DNA of 6,738 bases from positions 1 through 6,738 of the forward strand of contig JAKAXS010000158.1 of assembly GCA_021816505.1 (NCBI GenBank), read 5' to 3'. The position numbers and the translations under genes were made by a program. The notes under the pieces are model-generated. The model had not been told where the DNA came from and searched no databases. It was given only the letters and a program-made list of their open reading frames with translations. The stretch comes from Pseudomonadota bacterium. Lineage in GTDB: Bacteria; Pseudomonadota; Alphaproteobacteria; Rhizobiales; Hyphomicrobiaceae. Positions 1 through 5,642 of the stretch are shown here, piece after piece. The stretch's first letter is position 1; each line of letters opens with the position of its first letter.

Positions 1-1
1 C

Positions 2-1069
2 CGATCTCGCTTCGGCAGCTTCGTCGCCGTCAACAACATCTCGCTGGACATCTATGAACGCGAGTTCTTCGCGCTTCTCGGCCCCTCAGGCTGCGGCAAG
101 ACCACGCTTCTGCGCATGCTGGCCGGCTTCGAGAAGCCGACCGAGGGCCGCATCATCGTCAACGGCAAGGACGTGACCGATCTCCAACCCTACGAGCGCA
201 AGGAGGTGAACATGATGTTCCAATCCTACGCGCTGTTTCCCCACATGACGGTCGAGCGCAATATCGGCTTCGGCTTGCGGCAGGACGGCATGCCGGCCGC
301 CGACATCGACAAGCGTGTCGAAGAAGCGATGGACATGCTTGAGCTGAAGAAGTTCGGCAAGCGCAAGCCGCATCAATTGTCCGGCGGTCAGCAGCAGCGC
401 GTGGCACTGGCGCGCGCCATCGCCAAGAAACCCCGCATCATGCTGCTCGACGAGCCGCTCGGCGCGCTCGACAAGCGCCTGCGCCAGACGGCGCAGTTCG
501 AACTGATGCACATTCAGGAAAGCACGGGCACGACGTTCATCATCGTCACGCACGACCAGGAAGAAGCGATGACGGTTTCGAGCCGCATTGCCGTGATGGA
601 TCACGGCGAACTGGTTCAAGTGTCGACCCCCGGCGAGATCTACGAGACGCCGCAGTCGCAATACGTTGCCTCGTTCATCGGCGACGTGAACATCCTCGAG
701 TGCCGCGTCACGAACGTTCTCCCGGATGGGCAGGTCGAACTCAATTGGGTGGATGGCCAGGGCAGTTTCCTGGCGCAAAGCCCGCCGGCCGGTGCCGTGA
801 AGGATCAACAGGTCTGGCTGGCGCTGCGGCCCGAGAAGGTTCGCATCGGCCTGGATAAGCCCGCCAGCTCGACCAACGTCATCCCGGGCAAAGTGGACAA
901 CATCGGGTATCTCGGATCGATCTCGCACTATCACGTCACGGTCGGCAATGATGAGCGTGTGACGGCACTGCGCGCCAACGCGTCTCAGGCGGTCGACAAC
1001 ACGATCAACTGGGAGAACGAGGTCTGGCTCGACTGGCCGGCCGACGCGGGCATCGTGCTCACGCGCTAA
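2..1069 (+). CDS. potG: Polyamine (putrescine-type) ABC transporter ATP-binding protein PotG, 5'-truncated by the window
   Basis: This is the cytoplasmic ATPase that powers polyamine import through the PotH/PotI channel. The reading frame is open from base 2, so the true start lies upstream and roughly 20 or more N-terminal residues are missing; 355 residues are visible. In visible numbering, Walker A GPSGCGKT is at 27-34, the Q-loop glutamine at 74, the signature LSGGQ at 126-130, Walker B LLDEP with D150/E151 followed by the GALD D-loop at 154-157, and the H-loop histidine at 184 in VTHDQEE. A C-terminal region of about 120 residues fits the TOBE-type regulatory domain of the Pot/Mal ATPase family. 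Stretches such as NMMFQSYALFPHMTVE and KRKPHQLSGGQ closely resemble E. coli PotG as I recall it. The next gene is potH, 50 bp downstream on the same strand. PotA (spermidine-preferential) is the main alternative; the PotH/PotI likeness of the neighbours favours PotG. Substrate choice between putrescine and other polyamines is inferred. Confidence 0.93.
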   Translation, partial: RSRFGSFVAVNNISLDIYEREFFALLGPSGCGKTTLLRMLAGFEKPTEGRIIVNGKDVTDLQPYERKEVNMMFQSYALFPHMTVERNIGFGLRQDGMPAADIDKRVEEAMDMLELKKFGKRKPHQLSGGQQQRVALARAIAKKPRIMLLDEPLGALDKRLRQTAQFELMHIQESTGTTFIIVTHDQEEAMTVSSRIAVMDHGELVQVSTPGEIYETPQSQYVASFIGDVNILECRVTNVLPDGQVELNWVDGQGSFLAQSPPAGAVKDQQVWLALRPEKVRIGLDKPASSTNVIPGKVDNIGYLGSISHYHVTVGNDERVTALRANASQAVDNTINWENEVWLDWPADAGIVLTR

Positions 1070-1109
1070 GCGAATATCCGCCGCAACAACGCAACGCTTT
1101 CGAAGGGTT

Positions 1110-1116
1110 GGGGAAG
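1110..1116 (+). promoter_or_regulatory. Shine-Dalgarno of potH, deciding an ATG start
   Basis: GGGGAAG lies 3 nt before the ATG at 1120 (its GGGGA core is 5 nt away). A TTG at 1108 in the same frame would add four residues, but the GAAGGG just before it ends with no spacer, so the TTG is unlikely to be used. Confidence 0.55.
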
Positions 1117-1119
1117 ACA

Positions 1120-1992
1120 ATGCGCCGCTGGATCGTGATCGGGATACCCTATCTCTGGCTCCTGGTTCTATTTCTCATCCCGTTTCTGATCGTCTTCAAG
1201 ATCTCGCTGTCGGACACGGCGAGTGCGATGCCGCCCTACACGCCGGTGCTGGACTTCTCCAATCTGTGGGCGTTTTTCTCGCAGCTCGATTTCGAGAACT
1301 ACACGTTCCTGTTCAGCGACTCGCTCTACACGAACGCCTATTGGTCGAGCCTGAAGATCGCCGGCATCTCGACGTTCCTGACGCTGTTGATCGCCTATCC
1401 CATCGCCTATGGCATGGCGCGCGCGCCCAAGGAGTGGCAGCCGCTCCTGGTGATGCTGGTGATCCTGCCGTTCTGGACCTCGTTCCTGATCCGCGTCTAC
1501 GCCTGGATCGGCATCTTGAAGAAGGAGGGCCTGCTCAATCTCTTCCTGTCGAACTTCGGCATCGATCCGCTGACCATCCACAACACCGTGTATGCCGTCT
1601 ACATCGGCATCGTGTATTCGTACCTGCCGTTCATGATCCTGCCGCTCTACGCAAGCTTGGAGAAGATCAACAACTCGCTGCTCGAAGCCGCGCAGGATCT
1701 GGGCTCCCCGCCATGGAAGACATTCTGGCAGGTGACGTTCCCGCTCTCCATTCCGGGCGTGCTCGCCGGCTGCTTCCTGGTCTTCATCCCGGCCATGGGT
1801 GAGTTCGTGATCCCCGATCTCCTCGGCGGCTCCGATACGCTGATGATCGGCAAGACACTCTGGTCGGAGTTCTTCTCCAACCGCGACTGGCCGATTGCAT
1901 CCGCGGTGGCTGTGCTGCTGCTGTTCATCCTGGTCATCCCCATCGTGCTGTTCCAGCGCAACCAGCAACACCAGCGGGAGGCTGTGCGATGA
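1120..1992 (+). CDS. potH: Polyamine ABC transporter permease PotH
   Basis: This inner-membrane subunit forms half of the polyamine import channel and pairs with PotI. The ATG at 1120 gives 290 residues, somewhat shorter than E. coli PotH (about 317), which has a longer N-terminal tail. The first membrane segment starts almost at once (about residues 5-26, IPYLWLLVLFLIPFLIVFK). Further hydrophobic segments lie near 78-101, 108-129, 157-178, 212-235 and 258-280, giving the usual six of the binding-protein-dependent permease family. The cytoplasmic EAA loop that docks on the ATPase is visible as EAAQDLG at 189-195, followed by VTFPLSIPG. The stretches PFLIVFKISLSD, SFLIRVYAW and GEFVIPDLLGG are close to E. 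coli PotH. The stop overlaps the potI start in an ATGA, so translation of the two permeases is probably coupled. No separate promoter is evident in the 50-bp gap after potG. Confidence 0.94.
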   Translation: MRRWIVIGIPYLWLLVLFLIPFLIVFKISLSDTASAMPPYTPVLDFSNLWAFFSQLDFENYTFLFSDSLYTNAYWSSLKIAGISTFLTLLIAYPIAYGMARAPKEWQPLLVMLVILPFWTSFLIRVYAWIGILKKEGLLNLFLSNFGIDPLTIHNTVYAVYIGIVYSYLPFMILPLYASLEKINNSLLEAAQDLGSPPWKTFWQVTFPLSIPGVLAGCFLVFIPAMGEFVIPDLLGGSDTLMIGKTLWSEFFSNRDWPIASAVAVLLLFILVIPIVLFQRNQQHQREAVR

Positions 1993-2813
1993 AAGGCCGT
2001 CTGTCCTGGTTCAACGTCACGTCCATCGCGGTCGGGTTCGCGTTCCTCTACATCCCGATCCTGCTGCTGGTGATTTACAGCTTCAACGACTCCAAGCTCG
2101 TCACCGTTTGGGGCGGATGGTCCACGCGCTGGTATGCCAACCTCTTCCAGAACGAGGAGTTGATGCGCGCGGCGTGGGTCACGCTGCGTGTCGCCGTCGT
2201 CTCGTCCACCATTGCAACCTTCCTCGGCATGCTGGCGGCCATCACGTTGACGCGCATGAACAGGTTTCCCGGCCGCACCTTGTTCTCCGGCATGGTGTTC
2301 GCGCCGCTCGTGATGCCCGAGGTGATCACGGGCCTGTCGCTGCTGCTGCTGTTCGTGGCCATCGGCTTCGATCGCGGCTTCTGGACATTGACGATCGCGC
2401 ACACCACATTGACGATGTGCTTCGCGGCCGTCGTCATCCAGGCGCGCCTCTACGACTTCGACAAGTCGGTGGAAGAGGCCGCAATGGACCTCGGCGCGTC
2501 GCCGCTGAAGAGTTTCATGCAGGTCACGTTGCCGATCATCGCACCGTCGGTGATCTCCGCCTGGCTGCTCGCCTTCACGCTGTCGCTGGACGATCTCGTG
2601 ATCGCCAGCTTCACGACCGGTCCCGGCGCCACGACGTTGCCCATGAAGATATACAGCCAGGTCCGGTTGGGCGTTACACCGGAGATCAACGCGATTTCCA
2701 CCCTGCTCGTCGGTGTCGTCGCGCTCGGCGTGATCGCCGCGTCGATTGCCCAGAAGCGGTCGATGGTGATGCAGCAGGCGGAGACACGCGCGGTGGACGC
2801 CGGAGCAAAATAG
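1989..2813 (+). CDS. potI: Polyamine ABC transporter permease PotI
   Basis: This is the second channel-forming inner-membrane subunit of the polyamine importer. It has 274 residues, a normal length for PotI (E. coli about 281). The ATG at 1989 overlaps the potH stop by 4 bp (ATGA) and has a strong Shine-Dalgarno, GGGAGG at 1976-1981, with a 7-nt spacer inside the end of potH. The first membrane segment spans about residues 12-31; the following motif DSKLVTVWGGWSTRWY is characteristic of PotI. Other hydrophobic stretches are near 66-86, 99-126, 133-151, 184-207 and 236-254. The EAA loop EEAAMDLG is at 162-169, followed by VTLPIIAPS. The block LLAFTLSLDDLVIASF near 193-208 is strongly family-like. 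The next gene begins 61 bp downstream with no terminator in between, so the oxidase is probably on the same message. Confidence 0.94.
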   Translation: MKGRLSWFNVTSIAVGFAFLYIPILLLVIYSFNDSKLVTVWGGWSTRWYANLFQNEELMRAAWVTLRVAVVSSTIATFLGMLAAITLTRMNRFPGRTLFSGMVFAPLVMPEVITGLSLLLLFVAIGFDRGFWTLTIAHTTLTMCFAAVVIQARLYDFDKSVEEAAMDLGASPLKSFMQVTLPIIAPSVISAWLLAFTLSLDDLVIASFTTGPGATTLPMKIYSQVRLGVTPEINAISTLLVGVVALGVIAASIAQKRSMVMQQAETRAVDAGAK

Positions 2814-2874
2814 TCGGGCGCCGTGCGCTGTTGCGACGGTCGCTAAAACAAGAAGCGAGAGCCGCACAGGACGC

Positions 2875-4149
2875 ATGGCCGAGCCGCACGTCAACTCGTA
2901 CTACGCCGCGACCGTCAACGATCGCACGCGCTATCCGCAGCTGCAGGGTTCGCTGAAGGCGGACGTGTGCGTGATCGGCGGCGGCTTCTCCGGCATCAAC
3001 ACCGCGATCACGATGGCCGAACGTGGCCGCTCGGTCGTGCTGCTGGAGGCAAACCGCATCGGCTGGGGCGCCTCGGGCCGCAACGGCGGCCAGATGATCT
3101 ACGGCTTCAGCGGCGAAGGAAACCTCAAGGCGCAGCTCGGCGCCGACGCGACGCGCCTGATCCGCGACTTGCGCTATCGCGGGCACGACATCATCGAGAG
3201 CCGCATCAAGACGCACGCCATCGCCTGCGACCTGAAGTACGGCTGGATGGAGGTCGCCGCGCGCGCAAAGCACATGACCGGCCTGCGCGAGCATTATGCG
3301 GAAATGGTCGAAGACGGCCATGGCGATCACTGGGAACTCGTCGAGCGCGAGGCGCTTCCCAAGTATCTCGGCGCCAGCGCCTATCACGGCGCCATGATCG
3401 ACCGGCGCAGCGGCCATCTGCATCCGCTCAACCTCGTCATGGGCGAAGCGGCAGCTGCCGCAAGCCTCGGCGTCAAGGTGTTCGAGGACAGCCCGGTCAT
3501 CGAGCTGGAGGGCGGCGCCAAGCCGTTCGTGCGCACCGCGGCGGGGCGTGTCGAGGCGGACAGCATCGTACTGGCCGGCAGCACCGAGCATCAATTCCAG
3601 CGCGGCCCGCTGTTCGGGCTGACGTTCCCGACCGGCAGCTACATCATCTGCACGGAGCCGTTGAGCGAAGAACTCGCCAATCAGCTCATGCCGCAGGATC
3701 TTGCCGTGGCGGACAGCAACATCGTGCTCGACTATTACCGTCTGACCGCAGACCGCCGCATGTTGTTCGGCGGGCGCTGCAACTACTCCAACCGCGATCC
3801 CAGTTCGCTGACCGCTACGATGCAGCCGCGTCTGGTCGAGATCTTCCCGCAACTGGCGAATACGCGCATCGACTTCGAGTGGGGCGGCCGCATCGACATC
3901 GTTCTGAACCGCATTCCGGCCATCGGCCGGCTGGAGCCGAACGTCTATTTCACGCAAGGCTACTGTGGCCACGGCGTGAACTTCTCGCACATCGCCGCCG
4001 AAGTTCTTTCCGACGCGATCTGCGGCACGACTGAAAAGTTCGACCTGTTCGAACGCATCCACCACATGCGGCTGCCCATCGGCCGCTGGGCCGGAAACCA
4101 GCTCCTCGCGCTCGGCATGCTCTATTATCGCCTGCGCGATCTGCTTTGA
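2875..4149 (+). CDS. puuB: FAD-dependent oxidoreductase of the DAO fold, gamma-glutamylputrescine oxidase-like (PuuB family)
   Basis: PuuB enzymes oxidise gamma-glutamylputrescine to gamma-glutamyl-gamma-aminobutyraldehyde with release of ammonia and H2O2, a cytoplasmic step of putrescine breakdown. The protein has 424 residues, as expected for the family. It opens with the PuuB-like SYYAA (8-12). The FAD-binding Rossmann motif GGGFSG is at 35-40, with the ribose-binding acidic residue E58 at the end of the second strand, followed by the family block GASGRNGGQ (65-73). LDYYRLTADRRMLFGGR in the middle and GYCGHG at 362-367 near the C terminus are also typical. The start at 2875 has only a weak AGGA three bases upstream, which would fit re-initiation after potI. 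The neighbouring polyamine importer supports a polyamine-derived substrate. The precise substrate (gamma-glutamylputrescine versus a free amine or another secondary amine) cannot be read from the sequence. Confidence 0.85.
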   Translation: MAEPHVNSYYAATVNDRTRYPQLQGSLKADVCVIGGGFSGINTAITMAERGRSVVLLEANRIGWGASGRNGGQMIYGFSGEGNLKAQLGADATRLIRDLRYRGHDIIESRIKTHAIACDLKYGWMEVAARAKHMTGLREHYAEMVEDGHGDHWELVEREALPKYLGASAYHGAMIDRRSGHLHPLNLVMGEAAAAASLGVKVFEDSPVIELEGGAKPFVRTAAGRVEADSIVLAGSTEHQFQRGPLFGLTFPTGSYIICTEPLSEELANQLMPQDLAVADSNIVLDYYRLTADRRMLFGGRCNYSNRDPSSLTATMQPRLVEIFPQLANTRIDFEWGGRIDIVLNRIPAIGRLEPNVYFTQGYCGHGVNFSHIAAEVLSDAICGTTEKFDLFERIHHMRLPIGRWAGNQLLALGMLYYRLRDLL

Positions 4150-4170
4150 GCACCACGTTCGAGTTTCAGA

Positions 4171-5280
4171 CTAGAGCGTCAGCGCCAGTTGCTCATGATC
4201 CGCGCTGGCCTCGCCCGCGTTCGCAAACGAGGACAGCGAAACCCCGAGAAGTCGAATGGATTTCGCAAGCGGAAAGATCGGCGCGAGCAAAGTTGAACTG
4301 ATCTGCTCGATCTCCGATCTAGACGCCAATGGCGCTTCGCCCGTGCGGCTTCGCGTGATCTGCTGGAAATCGCTGTACTTGACCTTCAACGTCAACGTGC
4401 GCGCACGCAGACCGGCCTGCTCGCAATGGCGCCAGACCTTGTCGAGCACCTCCTGCAAGGCCTCCTGCGCCGAGCCGAACGTATAGAGGTCGCTGAAGAA
4501 CGTACGCTCCGCACCGACCGACTTGCGGACGCGGTGCGGCTTCACCTGGCGATGGCAGACGCCGCGCGCGATCGAATAATAGTACGCTCCCGCCTTGCCG
4601 AAGTGCTGCTGCAGGAATTCCAGCGACTGCAACTTGATGTCGTGCCCGGTCTCCAGCCCCAGACGCTGCATGCGCTGCGCTGTCGCCGGCCCCACACCAT
4701 GAAACTTGCCGACGAGAAGCGCTTCGACGAATGCCGGCCCCATGCGCGGCGTGATGACATAGAGACCATCAGGCTTGCGATAGTCGGACGCAATCTTCGC
4801 CAGGAACTTGTTGTAGGAAACGCCGGCCGATGCCGTGAGCCCGGTCTCCGCCCGGATGCGTGCGCGAATGGTCTCCGCGATTTCCGTCGCCGACGCGGCA
4901 CCACGCAGGTCGGTCACGTCGAGATAGGCTTCGTCGAGCGACAGCGGCTCGACCAAGTCCGTGTAGTCGGAAAAGATGTCACGGATCTGCCGCGAGACGG
5001 CGGTGTAGACCTCGAACCGGGGCTTCACGAAAATGAGTTCGGCGCACTTGCGCTTGGCCGTCACGGACGGCATGGCCGAGCGCACGCCGAAGCGTCGCGC
5101 TTCGTAGCTCGCCGCGGCCACCACGCCGCGCAGCTTCGATCCGCCGACGGCGACAGGCTTGCCGCGCAGCTCGGCATTGTCGCGCTGCTCCACCGACGCG
5201 TAGAACGCATCCATGTCGACGTGGATGATCCGTCGCACCACCTCTGGAGCCGGCGATGCATGGTGTTGGGGCACACTCAC
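4171..5280 (-). CDS. dinB: DNA polymerase IV (Y-family translesion polymerase DinB)
   Basis: This is an error-prone translesion DNA polymerase of the Y family. With a GTG start at 5280 it has 369 residues, close to the usual 350-360. Palm-domain catalytic acids are visible: D22 in HVDMDAFY, and D116-E117 in SLDEAYLD. Y27 sits at the steric-gate position that excludes ribonucleotides. KFLAKIASDYRKPDG is at 158-172, the thumb helix-hairpin-helix GVG at 195-197, and RKSVGAERTF marks the entry to the little finger. The protein ends QLALTL, matching the C-terminal beta-clamp-binding motif of E. coli Pol IV (QLVLGL). The start was chosen because AGGGAGGG lies 8 nt upstream, homology begins just after it (RRIIHVDMD), and the SOS box lies inside any longer frame. 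The gene is convergent with the oxidase gene, 21 bp apart, with no obvious terminator between them. No imuA, imuB or dnaE2 is next to it in this window. Confidence 0.95.
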   Translation of the reverse strand: MSVPQHHASPAPEVVRRIIHVDMDAFYASVEQRDNAELRGKPVAVGGSKLRGVVAAASYEARRFGVRSAMPSVTAKRKCAELIFVKPRFEVYTAVSRQIRDIFSDYTDLVEPLSLDEAYLDVTDLRGAASATEIAETIRARIRAETGLTASAGVSYNKFLAKIASDYRKPDGLYVITPRMGPAFVEALLVGKFHGVGPATAQRMQRLGLETGHDIKLQSLEFLQQHFGKAGAYYYSIARGVCHRQVKPHRVRKSVGAERTFFSDLYTFGSAQEALQEVLDKVWRHCEQAGLRARTLTLKVKYSDFQQITRSRTGEAPLASRSEIEQISSTLLAPIFPLAKSIRLLGVSLSSFANAGEASADHEQLALTL

Positions 5281-5281
5281 G

Positions 5282-5298
5282 TGCAGGCCCTCCCTGCA
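5282..5298 (-). repeat. Small hairpin placing the dinB Shine-Dalgarno core in its loop
   Basis: Arms TGCAGG (5298-5293 on the - strand) and CCTGCA (5287-5282) are perfectly complementary over 6 bp and enclose a 5-nt loop GAGGG, which is the Shine-Dalgarno core. The stem ends one base before the GTG start. The geometry is direct from the sequence; any effect on translation is inferred. Confidence 0.45.
5288..5294 (-). promoter_or_regulatory. Shine-Dalgarno of dinB, deciding the GTG start
   Basis: Read on the - strand, GGGAGGG runs from 5294 to 5288. Counting from the end of GGGAGG there are 8 nt to the GTG at 5280. A second in-frame GTG at 5274 would be 14 nt away, which is too far. No other candidate start upstream has a comparable site. 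Confidence 0.75.
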
Positions 5299-5303
5299 AA
5301 TCG

Positions 5304-5325
5304 TTGCCTCGTTTCTCTGAGGCAA
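5304..5325 (-). repeat. Inverted repeat in the dinB leader
   Basis: TTGCCTC and GAGGCAA form perfect 7-bp arms around an 8-nt centre. They lie between the SOS box and the ribosome binding site, so they would form a hairpin in the 5' leader of dinB mRNA. There is no T-run after it, so it does not look like a terminator. It could also be a binding site for a dimeric regulator. Confidence 0.4.
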
Positions 5326-5334
5326 ACTCAGCAT

Positions 5335-5349
5335 GTTCGCCATTTGTTC
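5335..5349 (-). promoter_or_regulatory. LexA operator (alphaproteobacterial SOS box) of dinB
   Basis: The + strand reads GTTC, seven bases, GTTC (GAAC-N7-GAAC on the - strand). This is an exact match to the direct-repeat SOS box known for alphaproteobacterial LexA. It lies 54 bp upstream of the dinB GTG and just downstream of a possible -10 element, where bound LexA would block transcription. DinB is a classic SOS gene, which makes the match functionally sensible. Confidence 0.8.
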
Positions 5350-5356
5350 GCAACGC

Positions 5357-5385
5357 ATTTTCGGCCGGCACTGATCAAATGTCAG
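5357..5385 (-). promoter_or_regulatory. Possible sigma-70-type promoter of dinB
   Basis: On the - strand, CTGACA (5385-5380) is a 5/6 match to the -35 consensus. After 17 nt, GAAAAT (5362-5357) is a 4/6 match to the -10 consensus. Transcription would start around 5350, right at the edge of the SOS box. A competing arrangement (TTGCGA at 5353-5348 with a poor -10) fits less well. Confidence 0.45.
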
Positions 5386-5414
5386 GCGGGCGTCGCGCGA
5401 ATAACACGCATCCG

Positions 5415-5437
5415 GCACGCGCGGTCCCCACGCGTGC
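5415..5437. repeat. Inverted repeat upstream of the dinB promoter
   Basis: GCACGCG (5415-5421) and CGCGTGC (5431-5437) form perfect 7-bp arms with a 9-nt centre. There is no T-run on either side, so it is not a terminator. It may be a regulator site or part of a + strand RNA, or a chance feature of GC-rich DNA. Confidence 0.3.
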
Positions 5438-5439
5438 GA

Positions 5440-5557
5440 CAATAGATTCCTTCATTATGACAACGCCTTGCGCAACTGTGCCCGGGAGAGTGTTGCACAC
5501 ATTCTCGACCTAGACCTTCTCTCACTACGGCCGGCAGCAATGCCGGCCTTTTCTTTT
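5440..5557 (+). ncRNA. Candidate small RNA or attenuated leader ending at the orphan terminator
   Basis: A strong + strand terminator closes a stretch with no protein gene. Just before it is a second hairpin (5486-5506: 8-bp stem GAGAGTGT/ACATTCTC with one G-U pair and loop TGCAC). Two stem-loops ending in a U-run is the usual layout of a bacterial small RNA. The 5' end given here is a guess, and I could not find a convincing promoter. A leader that attenuates the gene at 5643 is the main alternative. An ATG at 5457 opens an 18-codon frame ending at 5513, but it has no Shine-Dalgarno. No known RNA family was recognised. Confidence 0.3.
5529..5557 (+). terminator. Rho-independent terminator on the + strand
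   Basis: GGCCGGCA (5529-5536) and TGCCGGCC (5541-5548) form a perfect 8-bp GC-rich stem closed by a GCAA (GNRA) tetraloop. TTTTCTTTT follows immediately. On the - strand no T-run follows the stem, so it acts on + strand transcripts only. The nearest + strand gene upstream ends at 4149, behind the oppositely oriented dinB. Confidence 0.88.
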
Positions 5558-5632
5558 GCCACCGTGCCCTGCCTGCCCTTCAGCCCGACATCTTCAACGT
5601 GTTAGAAATTCATCCAGAAACGTTCCGCGTCT

Positions 5633-5638
5633 GGGGGA
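5633..5638 (+). promoter_or_regulatory. Shine-Dalgarno of the exported hydrolase gene
   Basis: GGGGGA ends 4 nt before the ATG at 5643. It favours this start over the in-frame ATG at 5661 (Met7), which has no good site. Confidence 0.6.
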
Positions 5639-5642
5639 ATTC

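Larger units (their letters stand above)
5281..5642. other. 362-bp structured intergenic region between dinB and the exported hydrolase gene
   Basis: This gap holds the dinB Shine-Dalgarno, leader hairpins, SOS box and promoter on the - strand (5281-5385). It then has an inverted repeat at 5415-5437, a hairpin at 5486-5506 and a strong + strand terminator at 5529-5557, and ends with the Shine-Dalgarno of the next gene. I see no tRNA-like fold (no GTTCRANYC T-loop in the right place) and no convincing protein gene. An 85-residue open frame on the + strand (5256-5513) looks non-coding. Confidence 0.7.

Noticed and set aside
1108..1119. TTG start for potH four codons upstream of the ATG
   Set aside because: The GAAGGG sequence touches the TTG with no spacer, whereas the ATG at 1120 has GGGGAAG close upstream and matches where family homology begins.
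86..1120. Long antisense open frame opposite potG (and similar ones opposite potH, potI and the oxidase gene)
   Set aside because: They are mirror frames of GC-rich genes. Their products are rich in Arg, His and Asp without domain motifs, while the sense frames encode clear family members.
2834..2844. GCGAC/GTCGC inverted repeat between potI and the oxidase gene, considered as a terminator
   Set aside because: Only a 4-bp stem with a 3-nt loop can form, and no T-run follows.
4426..5445. Long + strand open frame opposite dinB
   Set aside because: It is antisense to a well-supported polymerase gene, with an Arg-rich low-information product and no recognisable motif.
5256..5513. 85-residue + strand open frame across the dinB start and leader
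   Set aside because: It overlaps the dinB coding start, ribosome binding site and SOS box, has no Shine-Dalgarno and no domain features.
5440..5560. tRNA, SRP RNA or 6S RNA in the intergenic region
   Set aside because: No T-loop or cloverleaf spacing, no conserved SRP apical-loop sequence and no long 6S-like rod with an internal bubble could be made out.
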